A stretch of 64,000 nucleotides of DNA from Sceloporus undulatus (lineage: Eukaryota > Chordata > Lepidosauria > Squamata > Phrynosomatidae). Positions 32,307-45,167 of the stretch are shown here, piece after piece (position 1 is the stretch's first letter; each line of letters starts with the position of its first letter). The notes under the pieces were generated by a model, which saw only the letters and a program-made list of their open reading frames with translations, did not search any database and was not told the DNA's origin. Location of the stretch: positions 199,079,196 through 199,143,195 of the forward strand of contig NC_056523.1 in NCBI RefSeq assembly GCF_019175285.1, in the 5' to 3' direction. Made by a program: the position numbers and the translations under genes.

Positions 32307-34656
32307 ATGACTCAACTTTCAGGGAACAGCAATTTAAGATTGATTTGTATTAGGGATATTCTTGCTTCCTTTTTTGAACAATATATTATTAATAAAATAT
32401 TTAAAATAGAAACCATGTGGTAGGAGCTATAAGGACCATGAATCTTTGGGTTTGCTGCTTGAAGTGGAGTAGCAAATGGAGACAATCACCCACAGAGGTT
32501 TAGTTGCATAGAATCTGAAGCCAATCATGCTATTTAGAAACAGGAGGCAGAAAAACTCTTAAACTCCTTTTCCTATCTCTAGCAGTACAAATATTTTACT
32601 AACAAATTATATTGCTAACAATTTGCTTCCCTTTTTTGCTGCCCAAAATCTGCCTCCCTGAGGTTACTGCCTTTCTCCACAGGCCTGGCACTGTAAATCT
32701 TAATTTGTCAATTGCTGCTTGAGATGCTTTTGAATCCTACTAGAGTGTCTTGGTAGGATTCCAGATATGTGTATGATATTACCATGATGCAGTAAGGTAC
32801 AGGTTCGCCATCGGAAATTATTTTTAGATTTACAACAGATCACGTCCATGTAAATTGGGAATGCCTCTGTAAATCCTGAAACTGAAACCCTATCTTTTAA
32901 AAAATCTCTTTAATTGATTCATGTTCCATCTGTAATGGGAGCTATAGACAGTTACCTTTTTGTTTTAGTAAAAGGTACAATTTTAAATGCTTTTCTACAA
33001 AGAATTTGAAAGATTGAATTCCTGGTGTTCTCTTACTAGTCAACATAATAAAGCAATTGTGGAGCCAACAATATGATGTCATTCTCAAAGGATATTCTCT
33101 TTTAAAACTCTTGATACAAACCGATACTTCTGTATCAGGATGTTTGTCTCCCCAGTTCTCCTGCATCTTGTTGCCAAAGTGGCTTTGAACATATTGCATC
33201 AGATTTGCCATAAAGATGCTTCATGTTGGTTCTTCAAGGAATATCATCAGGCCTTTACATATTATGGCTGAGATTTGACATTGCTTCAGCATAGTGTAAT
33301 TATTCACCAAAAGACTTACGTTACACAAACCTTATACTGAGTACCATTGTAGCACAACAGATGTAGATAAATGATGAAAGGTACATGGCTGACATTGTGC
33401 AATTTCATTGTGAAATTTCAGTTAGTAGTGCACTACTCAGTAGACTTCTATGTAGAAGCAATACATAGCCTACCCTGTGTTCTTTAATTTGCCACTGCAT
33501 GCACAGCAGTCCCAAATGCACAATTCTACTTATGTCACTAAATATGACTATTTTCTTTATCCAGAAAGAAATAACGCTGCATGCATAGTGCAGCTTACTC
33601 TTGTGCACGTCACTAACAGAATGCCAGCCTTTGGATATTGTCTTTGACACAAGCTGTTGTATTGGAGGAGAACTTCTTTCAGAGAAGTTTCAGAGAAATT
33701 TCCAGCAGCCACATTCAAGTGGTGGGTGGAGCCAGTTGCCAAAATGTGGGGGCAAAGTTTGATGGGTGATAAACAAATGCCTAAATAAATAAATATATTA
33801 AAAGACAACCACCATATTTTAGCTTATAACTCATGGCTCCCAGAGCGTAAGCCTCAGATGAGGCATGACAACTTTTTGGAATGAGAACTGTGTCATGGGG
33901 AATGGGATGTAGGCATTAGGGGAAGCACAGGAAGCCATATTGAAACTCCTAGAGGTTCAAATTTGGCTACAGGTTTCCCCACCCATCTGGGTAGGAAGGA
34001 GACTTGGCCCTGTGTGAGATGTGATAATTAAACTATCTCTCCACCTGCAAGCAAGAGAGAATGAAAAGCTTGCTTTCAACTTATTTGAATTAATTTTCCC
34101 TATTGGTTTTCTCTTTTTAGCCCAACTTTAGTATGTCTTCTTGCCACCACTGTGACAAGTTCTGTGCTTCTCTGTTGAAGGGCAAGCTTGTGATCTTGTC
34201 ACCAGAACACCTTATAAATACTTTGGAATTCCCAAATGCTGCAGGAGATAAGGAAGCTACAGGTCCTACCATCCTGCTCTGGAAGGACTCATGAAGTCTC
34301 TGCCTGATTCTGTCAAATGTGTGCTTAGAGCAGTACATAGACCTTCAACTCAGCATTCATATTAATAGAAGAAGAACAAATTTCTGTATTTTCTGGCACT
34401 TTTGGGTGCCTCTCAGGAGTGGACCAGTCTTTCTACAACCTCTACCATAATATTTCCTATTCCCCCACTATTCTGTATATCTTAATTGCTGTATATTCAG
34501 TAAAATCCCCCTTTTATAGAGTTCTGTGTGAATGTGGTGTTTTGAATCCAATTTGCTTGAAACACAATTTTACCAAAATTACAAGGTCCCTGATAGGCAT
34601 GTATGCTCAGAACATGTCTGGATTCATTTCATATCATCTGAGGACAGACATAGTGA

Positions 34657-34785
34657 CAGGGTTTTCTTTGCAAGATTTTTTGGGGGGTGGTGAGGCTGTC
34701 CATGGTCACCCAGTGAGTTTCTGTGGTTGAACAAGGATTTGAACCATGGAGCTCAGTACTCAAAACACTATAGCATGCTAAGTTT
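34657..34785 (-). repeat. ACA-type SINE fragment
   Basis: The + strand has gggttttctttgcaagattt, catggtcacccagtgagttt and aggatttgaaccatgg. It is degraded. Confidence 0.7.
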
Positions 34786-34792
34786 GCTAAGA

Positions 34793-34905
34793 GCCTTACA
34801 ATTCTCTGTAAACAGGGGCTAAAGTTTTCTAGCAGCAAATTCTATGGACCTTAGCAAATTATAAAACCCAGGATTCCATAGGATCAAGCCATGACAGTTA
34901 AAAGT
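34793..34905. mobile_element. Right half of a palindromic MITE
   Basis: The segment acccaggattccataggatc then aagccatgacagttaaaag is the shared right-arm motif of this family. Confidence 0.6.
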
Positions 34906-34967
34906 TGTATGAAGCTAGCATGAATAGTAAAAGTGTTGATGTGCCCACTGATGTCTGTGAAGGATTA

Positions 34968-35110
34968 CAGTCAGGCCTTCGTATCCACGGGGGATTCATT
35001 CTGGACCCCTGCCCCTCCGCCGAATACAAAAAAAATGTGACTTCAGGTCCCATTGACCCCAATGGTGGTGCATGCACACAGCCATGCTAGCAGATGGCGA
35101 GGTACCACTG
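34968..35110. mobile_element. Short Tigger-like MITE, 143 bp
   Basis: The left end cagtcaggccttcgtatcca has a TA flank (34966-34967); the right end ggcgaggtaccactg is followed by TA. The right end matches that of 59859-60114. Confidence 0.75.
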
Positions 35111-37587
35111 TATTTTCTCTCACTGTTAGCTTATCTGTTTGTTCCATGGCTGAGCTGTTTAATATATGTGGTGGATCTGTTGCCAATGTACCTTACTAGG
35201 CAAGAAATGGAGGAATCATGGTGTGGAGCAGTGCTTTGAGGTGCTAGAATCCTAAGAGTGCTTGTAATATTAATCTGAATACAATAAAATCACTGTGGAG
35301 CTAATACTCATTTCTTTGGTTCACAAAAGAATTTTAAAAACTTTTTCTAATGGGATGAAATAACTCATTTTGTGGGGTACAAAAACAAAAATGCTGTTGT
35401 ATGTGAATCCAGCCATGCTGCAAGAAGAAAAAAATTAAATCATTTGACTGAGAGGTCATTTGTGCATTGTAACACAAGATCTATTACCATTATTAGTGGA
35501 TTATGAGTCTCTGGGGTATATTCACCCTTTTATGGATATCTCAACTGCAGCAATAAAATATTTGGCTAGTAAATGACACCTTTCTGGGAAATTCATCTGA
35601 AGATATATTTCTCCTGTATTTTGGATTAAAAATAAAAGACCATGGATCAGGCAAAATGTGGTGTTATTTAGCGAGAGGTTAAGATATACTTTTTTTTAAA
35701 AAAGGAAAATCAATAAAACTTGGTTTTGTTGGCAGAAAATTGCCTTAAACAATAATGGCAGCATTCTAAATCCTCTGATCTTGGAACCAGGGACTGTGGT
35801 AAATGAATGTAATCCTATGCATATATTTCTGGTGGTTTTCTTGCTAACTATTAAAAAGTTGAAAGATGAAAGCAGAGTACACTGCTTTCAAGACTGAGCA
35901 GAGTGAAAAGATGTGGAGACTGCAGAATATGTATAATCTGTAAATGTTTTAAGGCCCAAGATGTTATAAAAACAAATTATTTGTATTATTCAGGATGTTT
36001 TTTTTTTGGAGGGGGGATGTTTATGACTACAGAAAAGACTGAAAACTTAACAGCAGGTTTTCTGTCATTGGGCCAGCAAGTTAAGATAGCTTAAGCTCAC
36101 TCTTAATGTCTGGTGGTGTTACCATGTGTACTGGGGAGGAGAAACCTGTAGCTCCCTGCATGTTGTTGTACTAGAGTTGCCATCATTTCTGTCAGCGCTG
36201 ATGGGAGCTGACATTCAACAGCTGGAAAATAATGTGTTCACCAGCCCTGATGCGTATGATGGCAAAAGTATTCTCTAACAACTTGAACAGTAGGTTTTCC
36301 TTACCTGTACCACCTTGCTTTTGGATGAACTTAATATAGTGTTCTAAGACAGGCCTTACAGAGGAGATGTTGCAGCTGGTGCATAGCATTGTGGGATGTC
36401 CTGATAGATGTTGAACAATATGGGCAGGATTTGGCCAGTGTTCCAGTATCTGCACTGTCTATTCCTGGTAGGTGGCCAAGTGCTAACTCTTTATGTTTCC
36501 CCCCAGGGAATGTTGAGCTCTTCTTCTGCATCCTCTTGCATTCTTTTAAATGATGTGAGAAACATATCTTTTCTTTAAAGGCCATGAAACATGATTAGAA
36601 TAGCAAAAGCATATGGATAAATTAACTTGGCGGGTGTCCAAATAGCAGAGACAAAGAAATTCACCATGCCTCATCACTTTTCAGATGCTTTTATACAAAC
36701 CTTATGATTGCCACACTTTTGGTTTTCAACTTCCACCTGGGGTTTGTAGTGAATTTTCCCCCCATGAACATTCTTCTGTTTTGTATAGTACAATGAGGGA
36801 ATACTTAACTTTGGGAGCATTTTTTAAAAATAGTTTGCTTATCCCTGGAGATGTCATAGCTGTTTTCTGTTTGAAGAAACAACTTTATGTGCAACCTTCT
36901 GTGGGTTTAGTGTACTGAATCACAGCTTGGGTAAGTTACTTTTTGGACTACAACCTCTAGAATTCTCTAGCACATATGGCCATGTTACAGTCCTAAAATG
37001 GCAATGTTTCTTCAGTGTGGAACATGCACTATCTGGGAGGGGGAGATTTCTGTAACTTAAAAAATGATCATCAGAAGTTCTGAAGGGTTACATTCTTATT
37101 AGTCCACTTTCTACCAGATAGGGTATTTTAGTTCTCTGGAGTTTGGTTTTGTTGTGGAATTTGTAGGAAACTCAATTTCCAACTATCTCAAAGGTTGACA
37201 TTTTATGACATACTCATTTGAAGAATTGCAAATAGTGTCTCTGAATTTTAGCCACCAGCCATGTCCAGAGTTCCCCCCCCCCTTTTTTTTTTTGAGCACA
37301 CAAAAAAATGGCTGGGAGAAAAATTGTCCTCCAAATTCTATTGCATTTTTTTGTTTTTTCAAACATGGAGGGCTGATACCAACTCAGAACAAAGGTTCTG
37401 TCTCATGTAAAGACAGTATTCTATCTTTTGGTATTGTGGAATTACCTTGATTCTGAACCCACAAGAACACCTACGATATTTTTATGCCCTACTATTTGGG
37501 GAACTTGCAAGAACAGTTAAGGGCAGGGAAGGAAGACAAGTAGTAAACATGCTCAGAAAAGGCAAATGCTATTCAAAGTAGCATCAC

Positions 37588-37897
37588 ACATAAAATAGGG
37601 ACATGGAACGTAAGAAGCATGAGCCAAAGGAAGCTAGAGATAGTAAAAATGGAAATGGAACGTATGAACATAGAAGTATTGGGAGTGAGTAAATTAAAAT
37701 GGACTGGAATGGGCCATTTTGAATCAGACAACTACAAAGTGTTCTACTCGCGGAATGAAAAGATGCAAAGAAATGAGGTGGCTTTCATACTAAGATGAGA
37801 TGTGGCAAAAGCAGTCAGAGGATACAAGGCAAAATGAGGCCAAATCATCTCAATAAGGCTACATGGAAAACCTATGAATATCACCATAATTCAAGTA
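37588..37897 (+). mobile_element. BovB/RTE LINE, 5' endonuclease-domain fragment
   Basis: The frame reads IGTWNVRSMSQRKLEIVKME, then MERMNIEVLGVS, LKWTGMGHFESDNYKVFYS and EKMQRNEVAF, matching the N-terminal APE-type endonuclease of BovB. An in-frame stop follows LGVS. It ends abruptly at ITIIQV-type residues (37897), where a MITE end begins. Confidence 0.9.
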
Positions 37898-37990
37898 CAC
37901 TGCACCCTTACTTTACGCGGGTGATCCGTTTCTGTAGCCAGAAAGTATGTGTGTGAAATAGTTCTTATTTTATGAAATGACATGTTTTGA
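37898..37990. mobile_element. Tigger-like MITE left end, inserted in BovB
   Basis: The segment cactgcacccttactttacg then cgggtgatccgtttctg matches the complement of the right end at 7530-7569. TA precedes it. The right end was not found. Confidence 0.55.
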
Positions 37991-38524
37991 TACAGGCTAA
38001 TAATCTAATGCACAGCTAGCTGTACGTCTGCTTGTGAGACTGCCTTGTATTGAGATTCTGGATTGTTTAGAAATGCAGGTCCCTCCCTTTCCCCTTCTTT
38101 TAAAGGCAAATCCTGTAAATCTTTTGTCAGGCACCTAATGGAGAAGGTTGACCTAACTGCTGAATCTTTGGGGATGGTGAGGAATTGAAAATGCTGCGTT
38201 GCTAAGCAACACATTCAGTGGCTTTTCTGAGACGGGTTCGTCTGCATCAAGAGTTAATGAATCTGGAGGGTGGCTGCTGGAAAACTGTTGAAAAAAATGA
38301 AGACTAAATGCTCATTTAGCATTGGCAAGGACTGGATGTTGTTGTTGTTTTTGAAAAGCTGGTGGTGGTTGTGAAAAACAAAGCAATAAGCAGCACTCGT
38401 TTCCCACTTTGAAAGTAGACGCCTATGTAGAGTCATACATGGAAATACTATATGGGCATACATTTCTGTCCACACTGGCATCTTTGATTTTTCCTGGGTG
38501 GTTGGCTGCATGAGGACATGTTTG

Positions 38525-38600
38525 CATGTGTGTGTGTGTGTATTATATACACACACATATATACTGTATGTATAACACTATAAATATATCACACACATAC
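38525..38600. repeat. GT/AC microsatellite
   Basis: A gtgtgtgtgtgtgt tract is followed by tatatacacacacata, able to form a small hairpin. Confidence 0.9.
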
Positions 38601-38607
38601 ATTTGTT

Positions 38608-38702
38608 GTCGTTACGTGCCTTCAAGTCATTTCCGACTTACGGTGACCCTAATGCGACCCTATCATTGGGTTTACTTGGCAAGATTTTTTCAGAGGAGGT
38701 AT
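38608..38702 (-). repeat. ACA-type SINE 3' fragment
   Basis: The + strand has cgtgccttcaagtcatttcc, gacttacggtgaccctaatg and cttggcaagattttttcag. It breaks off in ataaattatacagtttggcc, a 23-24-bp stretch present twice at 38728-38777. Confidence 0.85.
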
Positions 38703-40259
38703 ATATTTTGCATATATGTCTGGCCAAGTTGAAGATAAATTATACAGTTTGGCCGGATAAATTATACAGTTTGGCCGATGCTTAAATCCTGGATGGAGAA
38801 TGGGTTATCCTAAGTGTGGCATGTTGTAAGAAGTAAAATTTTAGCCCAAAAAATGTAAATCCTCAGATCAAAGAGATCTTTTGCACCACACTCTAAATTT
38901 CAGTAGATCTAGGTAAGACTAATATTGGATATAGTCCAATGTGGTTTTTTTAAAAAAACCCTCAATTTTAATGAAATATGCTTTTGAACCCAACATATTC
39001 TGTGCTGCAAAATAGCTGACCACAGAAACAATAAGTGTTTTTTCCCTGCGTTTCTTTGCTAAGCATCTCTCTTTTATATTATGTTAAAAGTAAGTCCAGT
39101 GATTCTTGCCAAGTCGGACATTACGGGAATAGCCTCATGGTTTTTGGAACGACACGGTTTTTGAGCGTTTGATTTCTGTTTGAAGTTATGCTAATTTCAA
39201 ATAAAATATTTATCATCTGAAAACTTTTTGAGATCAGAGAGAAAGTTGTGTAGCTGTTAATGTGATTAAAGATTAACTAAAAAGAGAAAACCCTTCAGGG
39301 GAAAAAAAGTTCAAGCAATATCTCCTCTCCGTCCTCGCAATCATGCATTGTAATAAAATAAAAACAATATGGATTTGTGAGAAGGCCTGAGCTGTTTCTA
39401 TCAAAGTTTACTTCTCTGCTTTCTTCTTCTGCACCTGGGCTGAGCTTTACTCAACCTAATTAGTCCCAGCTCTGTCCTGCTCTGATTAAGAGGCTGTCAT
39501 CCAGTTAACTCCAGTGGAAGGCCATGGGAAGAGGCTGCTTAAAAAACGTGGTAAGCAGCTGACTCAAATTCTCGTGATGGGAAGACGCTTCCCACATCTG
39601 AATGTGTTTGCCTCCTTGTCGTGCCCTGATTCCTGTTCTGACCCACTTACTCACACCTCTTTGGATCTGTTCCTTGGCACCCTGTCTGAACTCAACTGCT
39701 TCTTTCCTTTTTCTTTCTTCAAACAGATCTTCTCATTTACTACCCGCCCCTTTCATATTTGGCTGCTGGATGAGATTTCACTGCCTGCTGCCCCGTTTTA
39801 GATATCTCTCCAGCCTACGTGACTTTTAGCCTTGATCTTGGGCTGGCCCCATGAAATTCAGGATATATGTCATAGATAGAAAACTTGAAATCTCTTTGAG
39901 GGGTATACTTGCTTTGTTCACAATATTGGATGGAATGCTTGTCCTTTTCACAAGAATGGCTCAGGTGTTGAAGCAACATGGGAACAGGGCCACATGGATT
40001 CGCTTCACCGGAGCCTCGGAAGGTTATTTATTTTGGTATTTCAACGCCAAATCCTCGAGCCACTATGGTAACTAACTATACTAGGTAGAGGGTTCAGAAA
40101 GTCAAAGTACTGTACCAAAAAGGAATTTTGCCATACTCTAGTCTAAGCTTTGTTCCATATGTACCATGAGTCAAGTGGTGACATCTAATGCCACTCCCCT
40201 GGCATCTCTCTATAAAGCAGGAGTGCAGAGTGTTGGAGCCTTTCTAAGAGCAATTATAT

Positions 40260-40360
40260 AAGCCCGAGGGCAGGAAACCGTCTAATTAAAAAGATTGTAT
40301 GTACAGCGCTGTGTAAATTTACTGCGCTTCATAAATAAAGGTTAATAATAATAATAACAT
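40260..40360 (+). repeat. Retroelement 3' end with TAA tail
   Basis: The segment tgtatgtacagcgctgtgta, then cttcataaataaaggttaa and a TAA repeat, is the sense copy of the end at 1828. Confidence 0.6.
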
Positions 40361-40424
40361 AAAGATCTCCACACAGATGTCTGTACTTTACATATGGATG
40401 ATTTGGGGACAGGGATAGAAGGCA

Positions 40425-40615
40425 CACTTTGTAGAAATAATGCAGTTTGACGCCACTGTAGCTGTAGCTCCATCCTATGGAATCCTGGGATTTGTAGTGT
40501 TACAAGGTCTTTAACCTTCTCTGACAAAGAGTGCTGATATCTCACAAAACTACAAATCCCAGGATTCTGTAGGGTGGAACCATGGCAAACTACATTATTT
40601 CTACAGTGTAGATGC
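40425..40615. mobile_element. Long palindromic MITE, well preserved
   Basis: The left arm tttgtagaaataatgcagtt, tatggaatcctgggatttg and tagtgttac faces ctacaaatcccaggattctg, ggaaccatggc and tacattatttctacagtgta. The two arms are inverted over most of their length. Confidence 0.85.
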
Positions 40616-42428
40616 ACACTTTGTCAGACACCCTGCTTATGTTCATATGGAAAAGAAATTCATTGGGTTCATATTTACCTACAAGAATAGCCATTTTGTG
40701 CCTCCCAAGACTTGCAGTGGGACAAAATGTATCCTGCCTTAGAATGCCATATGATTTAATGTGGGAAAACATGCACAAAGCCATGCATACATTTCAAAGA
40801 TGCGTGTGTTTAAAACAGTATATTTGAAAAAATGTACAGAAGTATATTTCAGTCACTGGGAAAATTGCTGAAAAATGTTATTATTAGAGAAAATATATAT
40901 TAAAATATAGATTTCCATATGGGAAGTTGGGTGAGGGGAAGGATTACAACCTGAGTTATGAGCAGGATTGTATGCAAATGAAATGGACAACATGTGTTCA
41001 TGTTGGTGCCATGTTTGAAGTGTTCTTCTGAACAGAGGAAAGAATTACTTCCCACACTTAAAATGGACTGACCTTTTGTCTCAAATAAATGACAATTTCT
41101 GAGTCACTTGTTAAGACCGTAATTAATTTTCTCTATTGCCATAAAGAACACTATTTTGTACAGTAATTTAAGAAATGTCCACGATGAAGAATATGGAATA
41201 TTCATCATGCAAAGCATGAAGCCATGTTTTTTCTCCTTAATCCTTTCTATGCAGCAAACAGAAATGAATAAGCCCTGGCATTTCAAAACTCAGCAGGATT
41301 TTAACATGCTAAATTATTTTCCCTTGCGGCTGTGCTACTTTCTTGGAGGCACTGATGGTCTTGGTGTTGAGTTACAGAACTGTATCTTTTCTCTGTGTGG
41401 AAAATGAAGGAGAGATGCAAGTAAAGCCTGTTAACAAAAATGATTTTACTGTTGAAAACCTGAAAGACATTAGGTTGCTTCCCTCTGTCCCCCTGGGAAA
41501 GTCATATCAAAAGAGAATTTTTTCTGGTGCACTGTATATAACATGATCATTGAACAAAACTCAAGTGATCTGAAAATCATGGTTTAGAAATGAAGATCCT
41601 AGAAGCACTAAAGAGGACTATAGAACATAATCTAAATATCTGTAGAAGAATCATCCAAATATAAATTTATATTCATATTTATGATTAATTGCTATCAAAT
41701 TGGCATCAGTTTATATCAATGTTATGAATAAGAGACCCCTAAAACACCCTATTATTAGCAGACCTGCCAAAGTCTTGCAAGCTCACCAGATATAAATACC
41801 ACTCAATTATTTAGCACCAGGTTGGAAGAAGGCTCTAATCCTGACAGAGCACACCTCAGTCCTTATTCAAACTGTTCCAATTGGTTTATTGCAATCTGAT
41901 TCCATGAGTGGAAATAAATTTTTAGTCATAATAGTCATGTTAACAGTATTTTGGTGCTTATTACCTAAAAAGTAAGGCTCTTGGTTTGAATTCATTCTCT
42001 GGTTTCTAGCCAATATAAACATCCAAACCTGGGATCGCTGAGTAGGTTCTAAAATTACAATAATTGGAGTTAATGGCAAAGAGGGGGAGAAACCTCAAAA
42101 ATTCAGGAAGTTTCAATCCGGAAGGAGATAGTAAAACTGAAATGGAAATCTTTGTAATGCTCCTCTGGCAAATTAATGAGTAGAATTGTTGGAAAATAAA
42201 AGAGCCGTGGAACTAATCATTGCCACAACTCACTTAGCACTGCATTTTCTAGCACTCCAGGATATATTCCATATACCTCTGGCAGTATTTTTGGTGTTTA
42301 TATTGATAGTTAATTATTTCCTGAATGCTTGTAGAATCTATCTTGAAATGGAGGCAGTGTTTTATCACAGCTGTTAGGTAGCTCACTGTATGGAATATCA
42401 TGTTTTATATGAATTTCATTTATATTAG

Positions 42429-42533
42429 GTGCCAAACCTGATTCCAGTCCTGATGTTTAAGCTGGGAAAACCACTGGAGTCTGTACTGTGCCGGGATATC
42501 TTGTATACCTTGCCTGCTTTGGGTGTGCACAAG
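42429..42533 (+). CDS. FOCAD: FOCAD exon, 35 codons
   Basis: The acceptor is catttatattag and the donor AAG|gtcagc. It encodes VPNLIPVLMFKLGKPLESVL then CRDILYTLPALGVHK. I recall human VPNLIPVLMFKLGRPLEPIL and YNDILYTLPKLGVHK, so about 29 of 35 residues agree. The exon is short, symmetric (phase 0-0) and easily missed by length-based ORF finding; it was placed from the family sequence plus the splice borders. It encodes one repeat of the helical scaffold, continuing directly from ADSSQ of the previous exon. Confidence 0.95.
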
Positions 42534-42728
42534 GTCAGCATGAATATCTAACTTTTTTCCTATATTCATTTGGGGGAGGATGGAAACTGTTTTCCTTTCC
42601 TTTAAAGGTAAATGATACCTCTCCTAATTTACAGTTGAATAAATTGTCAAAAGCAACATGTGTCTAGAACATTGTCTGCTATCATTTACATAATTATAGT
42701 TCATTTCAATGGCTTAAATTAAGTTGCT

Positions 42729-43080
42729 AGTCCCAACCAGGGGGATGCTGAGAAAGCCGGATTGCCACGGCCCCTGAAAAAGCCAGATTGAGGCCGTGGT
42801 GACTGTATGCCATGGCCCCAGTCTGCCTTTTTGCTGGCCCCAAAAGAAGCAGCAAAATGTCGTTCCTTTTTGGGCTGGCAAAAAGCTGGCTTTTCCTGCC
42901 CCACTGCGACTTCACAGCGCTCTGGCAGCGTGCAGTGTCTAAATACCGTGCCACTGGTGTGCCCTGACGCGGGCAGCTGGGCAAAGTAAAACCAGCTTCT
43001 GGGAGTCATGGGATCGTGTGTTGTGTGTACGCCATGTCCCCAAGCCGGCTAGAAGCCGGCTTTTCATGCTGGTCTGTACT
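42729..43080. mobile_element. GC-rich non-autonomous element
   Basis: A 350-bp GC-rich island lies in AT-rich intron. It has repeated gctggcttttcctgcc / agccggcttttcatgc motifs and gtacgccatgtccccaagc, related to 49145-49400. Both frames over it on the minus strand are chance. The superfamily is unknown. Confidence 0.5.
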
Positions 43081-43169
43081 GGACCTAGAATAGGCTTGTG
43101 GATTCAATGGAATTTATAAAAGTGTTGTCATGTTAAATTCCCATTAATGCAACAGCTTTTTTTTTGCTG

Positions 43170-43665
43170 TTGTTACATCTATTTATACCTCACTTTTCCT
43201 CCAAAATTGGGATTCAAAGCTGCTCACAATTTAAAAGAACAATACAGTAGAAAACATACAAAAGTGAGCATTAAAATAGAATTAAACTATTACAGTATTA
43301 AAACAAATCACACAATAAAAGAAAAATGCAGTTTTAAAAGATTTAAATTGATAAAAGTGCTAAAAACAGTTGTTAAAACATTATAGCACCCCCCAGCCCA
43401 TTCTTTAATATCGTTTTGTTTTAAAAGCCTGTCTAAATAAAAAGGTTTAAGCCTGCTACCAGAAGACCATCAAGGAGATGGCCTTTGTTGCCGCCCTAGA
43501 AAAGGAGTTTCATATTCTAGGGGTGGCCACCGAGAAGGCCTTCCCTTGTGCCCCTACCAGCCGTGCTTGTGATGGTAGTGGGACTGAGACAAGGGCCTCT
43601 CAGAGCCCTGGCTGGCTTATACAGAGAGATAATGTAGTCGGGTCTAGCCATGTAACTCATATTTT
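43170..43665 (-). repeat. Retroelement 3' region, antisense
   Basis: The segment tctatttatacctcactttt and gattcaaagctgctcac, followed by AAAAC-rich sequence and aagcctgctaccagaagac, is a familiar inverted LINE 3' region of reptiles. It is similar to 50560-50720 and 54480-54570. Not named with certainty. Confidence 0.45.
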
Positions 43666-43692
43666 CCAAAGTGGAATCCATGTTGAATATGG

Positions 43693-44024
43693 CGAGCTAT
43701 AGACCGCCCCTTTGGGGCGGCCTGCACCCCCCTTTCCCCTACAGATTGGGGCCTCAGCTGCCACAGCGGCAGCCCCAGAGGCCCTGATCCAATGATTTTC
43801 CAGGCCTCTGGGAAGCAGCAAAATGCCACTTCCCCATGGCCTGGAAAGGGGTGTCCTTGGGGCTTCATGGGGCTGCGCCGCACTGCATCGTTTGGATGCG
43901 ACGTGGCCGTCATGTCAAAATAGTGGCGCCCATGTAGACCGGGCACCGCCATTTTGACATACGGAGGACCTACTAGGGTTAGGGGACGTGTGTAAAGGAC
44001 GCCCCAAGGCAACCCTAGTATGGA
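43693..44024. mobile_element. CpG-rich MITE-like element with AAAATGGC hairpin
   Basis: It runs from atagaccgcccctttgggg to caaggcaaccctagta. It contains a hairpin with 43912-43931 (atgtcaaaatagtggcgccc) pairing with 43941-43960 at 17 of 20 positions. No coding capacity; the ends are not clearly inverted. Confidence 0.6.
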
Positions 44025-44756
44025 TCCAGGCCAGTGCTTTCGCCCGTCTGGTTCCCGCCTAAGTTACTATTGTTCTCTGTTGGCCACTGCTGGAAGTAGT
44101 GATTTCCATGGCCTAATGGAGTGGCAATGCATAAAAGCCCAACATTTGAACCTGCAGTTTGGGAAACTGAATTTTTTTATCCCTGCAGTCTTCTGTAATT
44201 CATCTAAGGACCTATCTGCATGCTATTGCAGTGGGCCATAAACCACTTCTTGATGCCTTCTTCCTACACTTCCACAGTAATCCTGTTGAATATGCTCTCT
44301 TATAGGTGAAGTCAGTCACCTGGGATGAGGGAACCTTTGTGATTCACTTCAGTAGTTTCCAGTGTCCAAACATTACTGTAGCAGTGTATGCTTTGGGACA
44401 AGTTTATGTAGGGAACTGCTCAATGGCAGATTAATTTTACTGGGAAGCGCATGTTGAGAGAAGAGACTTCTAGAAACTGATAGAAGAATCTGATTAGAGT
44501 TGTTCTTTTGTGATCTGTCAGATTAAGGACAATCTAACCATTGATTGGATCAGAAGAGTAAAATTGTATATAACAAAAGATTTACCCTTTATAATGAACA
44601 GCTCAAACGTCAAAAAATAAATGAATTTATTTAAACAGCAGTGGTAGCTTAGGAACATAGTCCATGACTGTTTCTTTTATATACATATTTTAGTTGGTTA
44701 CCTTTAATAAAAAGAATATAATGTATATTATTTTTAATACCAGATATGGAAGTGGA

Positions 44757-44945
44757 ATGAGCGAGTTTGGTATAATGGTTTGAGCTCTGGACTATGACTG
44801 GAGATCGGGGTTTGATTCCTTATTCAACCATGGAAGCCCACTGGGCAGGTCACATACTCAGCCCCAGAAAACCTTGTGATAGTTTTGCCTTGGGGTTCTC
44901 ATAATGAGAAATTACTTGAAGGCACACAACAGCAACAATGGAAGT
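44757..44945 (+). repeat. ACA-type SINE
   Basis: The head gcgagtttggtataatgg has B box gggtttgattcc; the 3' end cttgaaggcacacaacagca shows the ACA tail. The middle is shortened. Confidence 0.85.
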
Positions 44946-45167
44946 GGAAAGCAGGCTGTTTCATGCATATTGCTGTTCTTGTGGATAATGATGATACTAT
45001 TACAATAAGTCCAGTTTTTAAATTTAATCTAACAAAATAAAACTATATGATATGGGTAGAGTTCACATTACACTGAATTGAATTGGAAATGGGAATATAA
45101 GCAGTGGAAAGACAGTCTTGGGAAAAATATTGTGTACAGTGTCTTTCCTTCTTAATACGAACAATTA

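Larger units (their letters stand above)
29243..42428 (+). other. FOCAD: FOCAD intron, 13.2 kb
   Basis: Scattered old repeats are listed separately. Long stretches without anything I recognise are 30600-31795, 32310-34655, 35115-37580, 38785-40255 and 40620-42425. The stretch 38785-40255 is the longest in the gene's middle without any familiar repeat signature. No intronic gene or RNA was identified. Confidence 0.85.

Noticed and set aside
42729-43009. Overlapping ~90-codon minus-strand frames in a GC-rich island
   Set aside because: The island is a repeated GC-rich element; the frames show no conserved motif.
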